Below, in pieces: positions 1-6,968 of a DNA stretch of 7,678 bases (positions are counted from its first letter, which is position 1; the number at the start of each line of letters is the position of its first letter). A program made the position numbers and the translations under genes. The notes under the pieces were generated by a model. The model did no database searches. It worked only from the letters and a program-made list of their open reading frames with translations, and was not told the origin of the DNA. The stretch covers positions 1 through 7,678 of the forward strand of contig JAKDLE010000118.1 of the NCBI GenBank assembly GCA_030453005.1, read 5' to 3'. Origin of the DNA: Pseudonocardia sp. GTDB lineage: Bacteria; Actinomycetota; Actinomycetes; Mycobacteriales; Pseudonocardiaceae.

Positions 1-896
1 CAATTTTCCTCAACGAGAACAGCAAGGTCATCGTCCAGGGCATCACGGGCGGTGAGGGCACCAAGCACTCCACGAAGATGCTGACGGCAGGCACGAACAT
101 CGTCGGCGGCGTCAACGCCCGCAAGGCGGGCACCTCCGTCACCATCGGCGGCCCAGACCATTCCCGCGACCTCACGGTGTTCGGCACCGTCGAGGAGGCC
201 ATGAAGGAGACCGGCGCCGACGTCAGCGTCGTCTTCGTGCCGCCGAAGTTCGCCAAGGACGCCGTGATCGAGGCGATCGACGCGGGCATCGGGCTGGCCG
301 TCGTCATCACCGAGGGCATCCCGGTGCACGACTCGGCGTACTTCTGGGCGCACGCCTGCGCCACCGGCAACCTCACCCGGATCATCGGACCGAACTGCCC
401 CGGGGTCATCTCCCCGGGCAAGTCCAACGCGGGCATCATCCCGGCCGACATCGCGGGGGCCGGGAAGATCGGTCTCGTGTCCAAGTCGGGCACGCTGACC
501 TACCAGATGATGTACGAGCTGCGCGAGATCGGCTTCTCCACCGCCATCGGCATCGGCGGCGACCCGGTCATCGGCACCACGCACATCGACGCGCTGGAGG
601 CCTTCGAGGCCGACTCCGAGACCGCCGCGATCGTCATGATCGGTGAGATCGGAGGCGACGCCGAGGAGCGCGCGGCCGACTACATCAAGGCCAACGTGAC
701 CAAGCCGGTCGTCGGCTACGTCGCCGGGTTCACTGCGCCCGAGGGCAAGACGATGGGCCACGCCGGCGCGATCGTGTCCGGCTCGGCAGGCACCGCGCAG
801 GCCAAGAAGGAGGCCCTGGAGGCCGCAGGCGTCAAGGTCGGCAAGACCCCCAGCGAGACCGCCGACCTGATGCGGGAGATCGTCGCGGCCCTGTAG
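1..896 (+). CDS. sucD: Succinyl-CoA synthetase (ADP/GDP-forming) alpha subunit, 5' end cut by window
   Basis: Alpha subunit of succinyl-CoA synthetase, the TCA-cycle enzyme that interconverts succinyl-CoA and succinate with formation of a nucleoside triphosphate. It works in the cytosol with the beta subunit SucC, expected just upstream. The frame is open from base 3 and begins [20 protein letters not shown], the usual SucD N-terminus, so only the start codon and most of codon 2 are missing; the ATG at 78 is internal. Visible motifs are the N-terminal CoA-binding ITGGEGT and NARKAGT, the active-site [11 protein letters not shown] (about 390-420), [21 protein letters not shown], the GEIGGDAEE helix segment, and [10 protein letters not shown], whose His codon at 759-761 is the residue phosphorylated during catalysis. 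At about 299 residues it has normal family length and no missing key residue. A strong hairpin begins 15 bases after the stop, so it is probably the last gene of a sucCD operon. Confidence 0.97.
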   Translation, partial: IFLNENSKVIVQGITGGEGTKHSTKMLTAGTNIVGGVNARKAGTSVTIGGPDHSRDLTVFGTVEEAMKETGADVSVVFVPPKFAKDAVIEAIDAGIGLAVVITEGIPVHDSAYFWAHACATGNLTRIIGPNCPGVISPGKSNAGIIPADIAGAGKIGLVSKSGTLTYQMMYELREIGFSTAIGIGGDPVIGTTHIDALEAFEADSETAAIVMIGEIGGDAEERAADYIKANVTKPVVGYVAGFTAPEGKTMGHAGAIVSGSAGTAQAKKEALEAAGVKVGKTPSETADLMREIVAAL

Positions 897-910
897 GCGC
901 GCCGGTCTCG

Positions 911-972
911 TGGTTGCAGTTAAGGCCACCTTCCCGCAACCAGGCGGCAGGAAGGTGGCCTTGCTGCAACCA
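911..972. terminator. Long imperfect palindrome after sucD, probable terminator or dispersed repeat
   Basis: Arms 911-934 and 950-972 pair over about 22 bases with a single irregularity (TT opposite C) around a 15-base loop. The core is AAGGCCACCTTCC against GGAAGGTGGCCTT. There is no T-run, as is common for actinobacterial hairpin terminators. The loop contains another GCAACCA (936-942), so TGGTTGC at 911-917 can pair either with it or with the copy at 966-972, giving two competing folds. The position 15 bases after the sucD stop suggests transcription termination. The length and symmetry would also fit a member of a dispersed intergenic repeat family. Confidence 0.7.
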
Positions 973-995
973 GCGGGTGGGCGGGCGTGATGGAC

Positions 996-1001
996 TAGCG
1001 T
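996..1001 (+). promoter_or_regulatory. Candidate -10 hexamer (TAGCGT) for the DUF5336-like gene
   Basis: TAGCGT matches the actinobacterial TANNNT -10 pattern. It lies 55 bases before the ATG at 1057 and downstream of the sucD hairpin. No convincing -35 box is seen at the expected distance, so this is only a candidate. Confidence 0.25.
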
Positions 1002-1056
1002 TCGCCGCGCCCGTACGCCGGACCGCGGGAGTCCGCACGGAGGGGAGCAGCTCACG

Positions 1057-2097
1057 ATGACCCAGCAGCCCGATTCGACCTCGACGGCCGCCACCGGGAC
1101 CGACGGCCGCTCGGCGTCCGGCCCGGCCCGCCTGCTGGCGCTCGGCGCCGCCGCGCTCGTGGTGGTGATCTACCTGCTCGGCTTCTTCGACGCCACGTCG
1201 TTCACCAGCGGCTTCCTCGGGGCGCTCATTCTGGGGGGCGGACTCCTGACGGGGGCGTCGGTGCTGCCCAAGGTGGGTCGCGTCCTGCTGCCCGGGGTGA
1301 TCCTGCTGCTCGTCGGCACGCTGCAGGTGCTGCAGACGATCAGCAGTGCGTCGGAGTTCGGGGGGAGCGCGAGCGGGATCTCGGTCGTCAGCCTGGTGCT
1401 GGCGTTCCTCGCACTGGCGTTCGCCGCCGGTGCGCTGCTGATGGACGTCGGCATGATCAAGGCCCCTCGCCCGAGCGCGTCGTCGGGATACGGCCAGCCC
1501 GGCTACGGGCCGGGCGGGTACCCGGCCCAGCCCGGCTACGGCTACGCACCACAGGGCCACGGCCAGCCCGGCTACGGGCAGCCGGGCTACGGCCAACCCG
1601 CCTATGGGCAGCCGGCCTACGGGCAAGCGGCCTACGGGCAAGCGGCCTACGGGCAGCCGGGCTACGGGCAGCCGAGCTACGGCCAGCCCGATTACGGCCA
1701 GCCGGGATATGGCCAGCCGGGATACGGGCAGCCGGGCTACGGCCAGCCCGGTCACGGGCAGCCCGCGGGATACGGACAGCCGAGCGGGTACGGCCAGACG
1801 CCCGGCTACGGCCAGACGCCCGGCTACGGCGGCCGGCCCGCCGAGGCGTCCGGGTCGGCGGAGGCCACCACGTCGATCCCCACCCCCGAGTCGAGCACCT
1901 CGGAATCCGGGTCCGGCTGGTACAGCGGCTCGAGCTCGGCCGCCACACCCACCTCGGGATCGCCGGTCGCGCCCGCCACGGGTGAGGGCGCACCGGGCTC
2001 GGCGACCGACCCGTCCGGTACGTCGGACACGCCCGCGTCGGAGGACGCGGAGAAGCGCCCGTTCCCCAAGTCCCACGACCAGCCGCCGACCTCCTGA
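1057..2097 (+). CDS. DUF5336-type (34 kDa antigen family) four-helix membrane protein with GYGQP-repeat tail
   Basis: A 346-residue membrane protein resembling the actinobacterial 34 kDa antigen family (DUF5336; M. tuberculosis Rv0954). The mycobacterial member has been linked to the cell-division protein network; its biochemical activity is unknown. Residues 1-23 form a short polar N-terminus. Four hydrophobic segments follow at about 24-44, 50-70, 75-96 and 107-131. Residues 144-259 are a Gly-Tyr-Gly-Gln-Pro repeat (16 YGQ units, 21 Tyr, one Asp, no Lys or Arg), and the rest is a Ser/Thr/Pro/Glu-rich tail ending PPTS. An even number of helices places both ends on the same side, presumably the cytoplasm. 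The ATG is supported by GGAGGGGAG at 1039-1047, nine bases upstream. Its place between sucD and the perM-like gene matches mycobacterial order. Family assignment rests on topology, tail style and synteny, since the helices are poorly conserved. Confidence 0.82.
   Translation: MTQQPDSTSTAATGTDGRSASGPARLLALGAAALVVVIYLLGFFDATSFTSGFLGALILGGGLLTGASVLPKVGRVLLPGVILLLVGTLQVLQTISSASEFGGSASGISVVSLVLAFLALAFAAGALLMDVGMIKAPRPSASSGYGQPGYGPGGYPAQPGYGYAPQGHGQPGYGQPGYGQPAYGQPAYGQAAYGQAAYGQPGYGQPSYGQPDYGQPGYGQPGYGQPGYGQPGHGQPAGYGQPSGYGQTPGYGQTPGYGGRPAEASGSAEATTSIPTPESSTSESGSGWYSGSSSAATPTSGSPVAPATGEGAPGSATDPSGTSDTPASEDAEKRPFPKSHDQPPTS
1486..1833 (+). repeat. In-gene 15-bp degenerate repeat encoding [G/A/S/D]YGQ[P/A]
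   Basis: About 20 units of a 15-base period encode xYGQP variants, with two 18-base units near the end ([12 protein letters not shown]). Synonymous codons vary between units (GGC/GGG, CCG/CCC, TAC/TAT, CAG/CAA), which shows the amino-acid pattern is older than most of the DNA similarity. One pair, 1615-1629 and 1630-1644, is identical and adjacent, pointing to a recent slippage or duplication event. There are no unique spacers, so this is not a CRISPR array. Confidence 0.95.
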
Positions 2098-2123
2098 CGG
2101 CGATCCTCGCAGCGCTCTGACCC

Positions 2124-2150
2124 TGCCGGCCGGTTCGCCTTGAGCCGGCA
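2124..2150 (+). terminator. Possible weak terminator hairpin after the DUF5336-like gene
   Basis: TGCCGGC (2124-2130) and GCCGGCA (2144-2150) form a perfect 7-bp GC-rich stem around a 13-base loop, 26 bases after the stop codon. No T-run follows. Short GC palindromes are frequent by chance in such DNA, so confidence is low. Confidence 0.35.
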
Positions 2151-2457
2151 CACCGGTTCCGCAGGTCGACTGTGACCGTGCCGCGACGACGATCGGCGAC
2201 GGGCATGCGGCAATCGACACGCCGTCGCGGGGTCGGGCAGTGATCACCGTCTGGCGCACGGTGCTGCGGTCTCCGCTGCGGGAACGTGCGACCGGGCCGG
2301 GATCACGGACCCGCGTGCCGCGCAAGATCGCTCCGAGGCGCACGTCGGTGCACCGGTGGCCGCAGAGGTGTGCGGTTCACGGTGATCTCCGCTGCGGAGA
2401 CCCGGTGCCGCCGCGACCCGGATCGCCTCTGCGGGGCTCGAGACCCGGGCTCGCCAG

Positions 2458-2463
2458 TAGGGT
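2458..2463 (+). promoter_or_regulatory. Candidate -10 hexamer (TAGGGT) for the perM-like gene
   Basis: TAGGGT fits the actinobacterial TANNNT -10 pattern and stands out in GC-rich DNA, 74 bases before the GTG at 2538. No clear -35 box is seen. If it is used, transcription would start near 2470. That is downstream of the in-frame start at 2286 and so supports the later start for the gene. Confidence 0.35.
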
Positions 2464-2537
2464 CCGCTCTCACCCGTCCGTACGCCCGTGCGGCGTGCCT
2501 GCCCGATCACGGCGGGTCGCGCTGCGACCCTGGGGAC

Positions 2538-4505
2538 GTGACTCGCACCCTTCACGGCCCCGATCAGGAACCGGGTGCCGCCGCGACGCCCGACCCGGAC
2601 GGCCTCGACCGCCTGCGGATCCTGCTCGCCGTCGCGATGGGCACCGTCATCGTCAGCTACGCGCTGCTCGTACCCGCCGCGGCGGCGGTGGTGCTGACCG
2701 CGGGGGCCGGGATCTCGATCGACGGCGCGTTCGCCGCCGCCATCCCGCTGTGGCTGGCCGCGCACCAGATCCCGCTCGTGCTCGGCGGCCAACCGCTCAG
2801 CGTGTTGCCGCTGCTGCCCACGTTCGTCGTCTTCGCGGTGGTGGCCGTCGGCGCCGGATGGTCCGTACGACGGCTCGGTGGCCACCTGCGGGCCGACGCG
2901 GGTGCCGTCCTCGCCACCGTCGCGGGAGCACACGCCGCCGTCGCCGTGCTGGGCAGCGCGCTGCTGCCGCGCGCCGCGGAGGTCGCGGCGGCCCCGTGGG
3001 CCGCGCTCGTCGGGTCCGGGGTGCTGACGGCGGCCGCCGCCGCGGCCGGGATGGTGCGCGCGTGTGGCCTGCCGCCCGAGTGGCGGGGACCGGAGTGGGC
3101 CCGGGTGGCCGCGCGCGGTGCGGCGCTGGCTGTCACCGGGCTGCTCACGGTGGGCGCGCTCGCGCTGGTCGCGGGCCTGGTGCTCGGCGCCCCGGAGGTG
3201 GCTGCCGCCTACCGTGACCTGGCCCCCGGCGTCGGGGCCGGGGTGGGCGTCACGTTGCTGGCGGTGTCCTACCTGCCCAACGCCGTACTCGCCGGGCTGG
3301 CGTGGACGTTGGGCCCGGGGTTGACCGTCGGTTCCGCCGCGGTGTCGCCGTTCGGGGTCACGGCGGGGGAGGCGTCGGTGTTCCCGCTGCTCGCCGCCCT
3401 GCCCACGGGACCGCCGCCGACGTGGACGGGGCTCGCCCTCGTCGGGCCCGTCGCCGTCGGCGTGCTGCTGGGGGTGTTCGCGCGCCGCAGTGGCGGGTCG
3501 GCCCGGAAGATCGCCTGCGGCGCCGTGGCGGGGGCTGCGGCGGCCGTCGGGCTGCTCGCCTGGCTCGCAGGCGGGCGGCTCGCCGCCGGACCCTACGACC
3601 CGGTGCGGCTGCCCGTGGAGCTGCTGGTTCCCGCGGTGCTGCTGCTGGTCGGGTTGCCTGCGGTGCTCATCGCCCTCACGGTGCGGCGCGACGGTCCCTG
3701 GGAGGACCCCTACGAGTACGAGGACGACGACCTCGTCGAGAGCGGATCCGTGGCCGCCGACGACGGGGAGGCCCGCGAGCCCGCCGACGAGCAGACCGGT
3801 GACGCGGCCCGCGACGGAGCGACCGACGAGGCCGAGTCGTCCGTGGAGCCGGATCGGGAGGGGCCCGAGGAGGAGCCCGGCGACACCGAGCGGACGACCG
3901 GTCGCCCGGACCCGTGCGGTGGAGTGGAGACCGACGCCGTGGCCGGGCCCGCCGCGCTGCCCGTGCTCGTCGCCGAGGGGGCGCCGCTCCCTGCGGCCGA
4001 GCGGTCCGGGGAGGTGGAGCGGCCTGACGAACAGCCCGACCGGTCGCGTTCCGAGACGGCCGGGTCCGATGTCGCCGAGCCTGGTGTGCCGCAGGAGCCC
4101 GCCGTTCAGGAGCCCGCCGTTCAGGAGCCCGCCGTCCAGGAGCCCGACGTCCGTCAGGCCGACGTGGCGGGGGCCTCGGCGGAACGGCCCGTGGAGGGCC
4201 GCGGCGCCGGGACGTCCGGCGGCGAGCCCGACCGGCGGTCGCGCCGCGGGCGCAGCCGTGGAGGGCGGGGCGGTGCGCGTCCCGTCCGCCGGGGCCGCCC
4301 GGCTCGCGGCCCCGAGCCCGAGGTGCGCCGCGAGGTGGCGGCCACCGCGACCCACGACGGTGCCGCTCGGCACGCCCCGACGGAGCACCCGAAGCCCCGC
4401 ACGGTCGGCGAGCTGGTGGCGCAGCGGGCGCGGGAGGCGGCGGCCCGGGAAGCGGCCGACGGGGCCGAGCCGCGAGCGTCGGACGGACCCGACCCAGCGC
4501 CGTGA
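2538..4505 (+). CDS. perM: PerM-like DUF6350 polytopic membrane protein with long charged C-terminal tail
   Basis: Integral membrane protein of the DUF6350 family, equivalent by position to M. tuberculosis Rv0955 (PerM). Loss of PerM there causes a magnesium-dependent division defect and failure to persist in mice; its molecular activity is not established. Of 655 residues, about 26-382 hold nine or ten hydrophobic segments. They include the family signatures [10 protein letters not shown] (86-95) and [17 protein letters not shown] (245-261), followed by VSPFGV and FPLLAALP. The tail is cytoplasmic or periplasmic depending on helix count. It runs through an acidic stretch (about 387-450), a QEPAV tandem repeat (519-538), an Arg/Gly-rich block (566-591, 12 Arg) and a possible helix (about 621-640). 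The GTG at 2538 is chosen because the upstream in-frame sequence is not protein-like and helix 1 soon follows; its ribosome binding site (GGGGA) is poor and very close. Mycobacterial PerM is about 455 residues, so the tail is an extension. Confidence 0.88.
   Translation: MTRTLHGPDQEPGAAATPDPDGLDRLRILLAVAMGTVIVSYALLVPAAAAVVLTAGAGISIDGAFAAAIPLWLAAHQIPLVLGGQPLSVLPLLPTFVVFAVVAVGAGWSVRRLGGHLRADAGAVLATVAGAHAAVAVLGSALLPRAAEVAAAPWAALVGSGVLTAAAAAAGMVRACGLPPEWRGPEWARVAARGAALAVTGLLTVGALALVAGLVLGAPEVAAAYRDLAPGVGAGVGVTLLAVSYLPNAVLAGLAWTLGPGLTVGSAAVSPFGVTAGEASVFPLLAALPTGPPPTWTGLALVGPVAVGVLLGVFARRSGGSARKIACGAVAGAAAAVGLLAWLAGGRLAAGPYDPVRLPVELLVPAVLLLVGLPAVLIALTVRRDGPWEDPYEYEDDDLVESGSVAADDGEAREPADEQTGDAARDGATDEAESSVEPDREGPEEEPGDTERTTGRPDPCGGVETDAVAGPAALPVLVAEGAPLPAAERSGEVERPDEQPDRSRSETAGSDVAEPGVPQEPAVQEPAVQEPAVQEPDVRQADVAGASAERPVEGRGAGTSGGEPDRRSRRGRSRGGRGGARPVRRGRPARGPEPEVRREVAATATHDGAARHAPTEHPKPRTVGELVAQRAREAAAREAADGAEPRASDGPDPAP
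4092..4151 (+). repeat. Four tandem 15-bp units encoding QEPAV in the perM-like tail
   Basis: CAGGAGCCCGCCGTT occurs at 4092-4106 and 4107-4121. It recurs with one change at 4122-4136 and with two changes at 4137-4151, encoding QEPAV three times and QEPDV once. The near-identity at DNA level indicates recent expansion, and the 15-base unit keeps the frame, so copy number could vary between strains without breaking the protein. Confidence 0.95.
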
Positions 4506-4510
4506 GGGCG

Positions 4511-4547
4511 ACACCGAGGGCGGCCCGAACGGCTCCGCCCTCGGTGT
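4511..4547. terminator. Perfect 13-bp hairpin between the perM-like gene and purN
   Basis: ACACCGAGGGCGG (4511-4523) is the exact reverse complement of CCGCCCTCGGTGT (4535-4547), with an 11-base loop. It begins six bases after the perM-like stop. There is no T-run, as often in actinobacteria. It probably ends the perM transcript and separates it from purN-purH. Confidence 0.75.
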
Positions 4548-4563
4548 GACCTGCACCGCCGCC

Positions 4564-4569
4564 TACGCT
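4564..4569 (+). promoter_or_regulatory. Candidate -10 hexamer (TACGCT) for purN-purH
   Basis: TACGCT fits TANNNT and lies between the 4511-4547 hairpin and the purN start, leaving a leader of roughly 35 bases. The sequence 17 bases upstream (TCGGTG) is not a good -35. The placement after a terminator makes a promoter here likely, but the exact box is uncertain. Confidence 0.3.
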
Positions 4570-4610
4570 TGGGGCCCCGCTGATCACCGTCGAGGACCCG
4601 AGGAGCCGTC

Positions 4611-5243
4611 GTGACCACGTCACCGAGCCGTCGTCGGGTGGAGATCCCCGACCCGGCCAGGGTGGTCGTGCTGCTGTCGGGTGCGGGAACGCTGCTGCAG
4701 GCCCTGATCGACGCCGACCTGCCCGCCGAGATCGTGGCGGTCGGGTCCGATCGACCCGGTGTGGAGGGTCTCGCCCGCGCGGAACGGGCCGGGATCCCCT
4801 CGTTCGTGCTGCGGGTGACCGAGCGCGCCGACCGCGCCGCGTGGGACACCGCGCTCGGCGAGACGGTGGCGTCCTACCGGCCGGACCTCGTCGTCAGCGC
4901 CGGCTTCCTGAAGATCCTCGGGCCGGGTTTCCTGGCCGGGGTCGGTTGCCCGGTGCTCAACACGCATCCCGCGTTGCTGCCCGCGTTCCCCGGCGTCCGT
5001 GGGGTGGCCGACGCGCTGGCCTACGGGGTGAAGGTCACTGGGGCCACGGTCCACCTCGTCGACGACGGCGTGGACACCGGTCCGGTGCTCGCCCAGGCGC
5101 CGGTGCTCGTCGAGTCCGGCGACACCGTCGACACGCTGCACGAACGCATCAAGATCGAGGAGCGGCGGTTGCTCGTGGGCACCGTCGCCGCGCTGGCCCG
5201 GCAGGGGGCCACCGTGACCGGACGAGAGGTGACCATTCCGTGA
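4611..5243 (+). CDS. purN: Phosphoribosylglycinamide formyltransferase (GART 1, 10-formyl-THF dependent)
   Basis: Transfers a formyl group from 10-formyl-tetrahydrofolate to glycinamide ribonucleotide (GAR), giving formyl-GAR, the third step of de novo purine synthesis, in the cytosol. The 210-residue length is normal. Visible motifs are the phosphate-binding loop [13 protein letters not shown] (20-32), [13 protein letters not shown] (96-108), the catalytic [12 protein letters not shown] (117-128) with Asn117 and His119, and [17 protein letters not shown] (144-160) with Asp155. These three residues correspond to E. coli Asn106, His108 and Asp144, all shifted by 11. The C-terminus has the usual [12 protein letters not shown] helix. 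The GTG start is supported by GAGGAG at 4600-4605, five bases upstream. The start of the next gene overlaps its stop, so the two are co-transcribed and probably translationally coupled. Confidence 0.97.
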   Translation: MTTSPSRRRVEIPDPARVVVLLSGAGTLLQALIDADLPAEIVAVGSDRPGVEGLARAERAGIPSFVLRVTERADRAAWDTALGETVASYRPDLVVSAGFLKILGPGFLAGVGCPVLNTHPALLPAFPGVRGVADALAYGVKVTGATVHLVDDGVDTGPVLAQAPVLVESGDTVDTLHERIKIEERRLLVGTVAALARQGATVTGREVTIP

Positions 5244-6799
5244 GCTCCGAGCGACGACCGGTGAAGCGCGCGCTGATCAGCGTCTACGACAAGGCGGGGC
5301 TGCTGGAGCTGGCCACCGGGCTGCACGCGCTCGGGGTGGAGGTCGTGTCCACCGGCTCGACCGCGCAGCGGATCGCCGACGCGGGCGTGCCCGTCACGCC
5401 GGTGGAGCAGCTGACGGGATTCCCGGAGTGCCTCGACGGGCGGGTCAAGACGCTGCACCCGCGGGTGCACGCCGGTCTGCTCGCCGACACCCGCAGGCCC
5501 GAGCACCTCGCGCAGCTCGCCGAGCTCGGCATCGCGCCGTTCGACCTGCTGGTGTCGAACCTCTACCCGTTCACCGAGACGGTGGCGTCGGGCGCCTCGC
5601 CCGCGGAGTGCGTCGAGCAGATCGACATCGGTGGCCCCGCGATGGTCCGCGCGTCCGCGAAGAACCACGACAGCGTCGCCGTCGTGGTCGACCCGCGGCG
5701 CTACGGGTGGGTCATCGAGGCGTTGCGTGAAGGTGGATTCACGCTGCGGGACCGCCGGCTGCTCGCCAGAGACGCGTTCGGACACACCGCCACCTACGAC
5801 GTCGCCGTGGCGTCCTGGATGGGGAGCGTACTGGCGGAGGATCCCGATGGCGGCGTCTTCCCGTCCTGGGTCGGTGCGAGCTGGCAGCGCTCGGCCACCC
5901 TGCGCTACGGGGAGAACCCACACCAGGCCGCGGCGCTCTACGTCTCCGGCGCACCCGGGCTCGCGGGCGCCGAGCAGCTGCACGGCAAGGAGATGTCCTA
6001 CAACAACTACGTCGACGCCGACGCGGCCTGGCGCGCCGCGCACGACCACGACGGCCCGTGCGTCGCGATCATCAAGCACGCCAACCCGTGTGGTGTCGCG
6101 GTGGGCGTCGACGTCGCCGAGGCCCACCGCAAGGCGCACGCGACCGATCCCGTCAGCGCGTTCGGCGGGGTGATCGCCTGCACCGGCGAGGTCAGCGTGG
6201 AGATGGCCGAGCAGGTGGCGGAGGTGTTCACCGAGGTCGTGCTCGCCCCGTCCTACGCCGACGGCGCGCTGGAGGTCCTCACCCGCAAGAAGAACGTCCG
6301 CGTCCTTGCTCTGCACACCCCGACGCACCGGGGCGGCGTCGAGATGCGCCCGGTCTCCGGCGGCCTGCTCCTGCAGCAGCGCGACGCGGTCGACGCCCCC
6401 GGCGACGACCCGGCGAACTGGACCCTCGCCACCGGCGACCCGGTGCCCGCCGACGTACTCGCCGACCTCGTGTTCGCCTGGCGCGCGTGCCGCTCGGTGA
6501 GGTCCAACGCGATCCTGCTGGCGTCCGGCGGTGCGGCCGTCGGAGTGGGGATGGGGCAGGTCAACCGCGTCGACGCCGCCCGCCTCGCGGTGGCGCGGGC
6601 CGGTGACCGGGCCCGCGGCTCGGTGGCAGCCTCGGACGCCTTCTTCCCGTTCCCCGACGGCCTCGAGGTGCTGCTGGAGGCGGGGGTGCGGGCGGTCGTG
6701 CAGCCCGGCGGCTCGGTGCGCGACGGCGAGGTCACGGAGGCCGCCGCGGCGGCGGGCGTCGCCCTCTACCTGACGGGCACGCGCCACTTCGCGCACTGA
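5240..6799 (+). CDS. purH: Bifunctional AICAR transformylase / IMP cyclohydrolase
   Basis: Carries out the last two steps of de novo IMP synthesis: formylation of AICAR with 10-formyl-tetrahydrofolate, then ring closure of FAICAR to IMP. It is a cytosolic homodimer in this family. The 519 residues match the usual 520-530. The N-terminal MGS-like cyclohydrolase domain (about 9-140) shows [18 protein letters not shown] and [15 protein letters not shown] (67-81). The transformylase domain shows RYGENPHQ (222-229), [13 protein letters not shown], the catalytic IIKHANPCG with Lys279 and His280, [30 protein letters not shown] (464-473) and [10 protein letters not shown], and ends in LTGTRHFAH. Many relatives have Lys where this one has Arg421 in VRSNAI, a mild change. 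The GTG at 5240 shares four bases (GTGA) with the purN stop and has AGAGG at 5225-5229. A second in-frame GTG at 5261 is an alternative that would remove seven residues. Confidence 0.97.
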   Translation: MSSERRPVKRALISVYDKAGLLELATGLHALGVEVVSTGSTAQRIADAGVPVTPVEQLTGFPECLDGRVKTLHPRVHAGLLADTRRPEHLAQLAELGIAPFDLLVSNLYPFTETVASGASPAECVEQIDIGGPAMVRASAKNHDSVAVVVDPRRYGWVIEALREGGFTLRDRRLLARDAFGHTATYDVAVASWMGSVLAEDPDGGVFPSWVGASWQRSATLRYGENPHQAAALYVSGAPGLAGAEQLHGKEMSYNNYVDADAAWRAAHDHDGPCVAIIKHANPCGVAVGVDVAEAHRKAHATDPVSAFGGVIACTGEVSVEMAEQVAEVFTEVVLAPSYADGALEVLTRKKNVRVLALHTPTHRGGVEMRPVSGGLLLQQRDAVDAPGDDPANWTLATGDPVPADVLADLVFAWRACRSVRSNAILLASGGAAVGVGMGQVNRVDAARLAVARAGDRARGSVAASDAFFPFPDGLEVLLEAGVRAVVQPGGSVRDGEVTEAAAAAGVALYLTGTRHFAH

Positions 6800-6880
6800 C
6801 CCACCGACGACCGGCCAGCTGGCGCCATCGTCCGAACACGGCCGTGCCCAGGTCGGGTTGCGCGCCTACGGCCGCGAGTG

Positions 6881-6903
6881 CGTGGACGGTGTCGACGTCC
6901 ACG
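6881..6903. terminator. Possible terminator hairpin downstream of purH
   Basis: CGTGGACG (6881-6888) and CGTCCACG (6896-6903) form a perfect 8-bp stem with a 7-base loop, 81 bases after the purH stop. No T-run follows. It is the best hairpin close to the end of the purN-purH operon, but it is short and could be chance. Confidence 0.35.
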
Positions 6904-6941
6904 ACCCGTGGCCGGATCGGCGGAAACCCCCCGGACTGTCT

Positions 6942-6968
6942 GTTCCGGCTACTACTGTCTGCCGGAAC
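6942..6968. promoter_or_regulatory. Hairpin or operator-like palindrome enclosing a TACTGT -10-like box
   Basis: GTTCCGGC (6942-6949) and GCCGGAAC (6961-6968) are perfect inverted repeats 11 bases apart. Each arm is preceded by, or overlaps, a copy of CTGTCTG (6936-6942 and 6955-6961). The spacer contains TACTGT (6953-6958), which fits the actinobacterial -10 pattern and lies 93 bases before the start at 7052. This could be a regulator-bound promoter of the downstream gene or simply a hairpin. No regulator can be named. Confidence 0.3.

Larger units (their letters stand above)
2098..2537. other. 440-base gap without a gene; short repeats only
   Basis: No convincing gene, tRNA or rRNA is seen on either strand. 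Open frames that cross it have no recognisable protein, no good ribosome binding site and poor codon use. It contains the hairpin at 2124-2150; a 12-base direct repeat TCTCCGCTGCGG at 2270-2281 and 2386-2397, the second copy forming a 5-bp hairpin TCTCC/GGAGA; and an inverted pair GATCACCGT (2242-2250) and ACGGTGATC (2379-2387). A TAGGGT -10-like box lies near the 3' end. It may hold a long leader or regulator sites for the perM-like gene, but nothing specific can be named. Confidence 0.6.

Noticed and set aside
1486..1833. CRISPR-like array
   Set aside because: The 15-base units are contiguous with no spacers, lie in frame within a gene and encode a regular peptide repeat.
832..2343. 503-codon open frame on the - strand
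   Set aside because: It overlaps the end of sucD and the whole DUF5336-like gene. Its repeats of Leu-Pro-Val-Ala type are the reverse complement of the GYGQP repeat, and no protein family is recognisable. High GC removes stops in this frame.
2286..2537. N-terminal extension of the perM-like gene to an earlier in-frame start at 2286
   Set aside because: The added 84 residues are Arg/Cys/Pro-rich and unlike a protein of this family. A TAGGGT box at 2458 lies inside the extension, and the GTG at 2538 leads quickly into the first membrane helix.
2098..2537. tRNA or riboswitch in the gap
   Set aside because: No T-loop GGTTCRA with matching acceptor and anticodon stems was found on either strand, and no known riboswitch core was recognised.
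2244..4556. 770-codon open frame on the - strand
   Set aside because: It is the mirror of the perM-like gene, rich in Arg, Gly, Pro and His with no recognisable domain, and it runs through the terminator hairpin. The + strand reading has clear membrane helices and DUF6350 motifs.
4841..5239. N-terminal extension of purH upstream to 4841
   Set aside because: The extension is an out-of-frame reading of purN, and the PurH family begins just before ALISVYDK.
5021..6796. 591-codon open frame on the - strand opposite purN and purH
   Set aside because: It lies opposite two unmistakable purine enzymes, and its composition is typical of an antisense shadow in GC-rich coding DNA.
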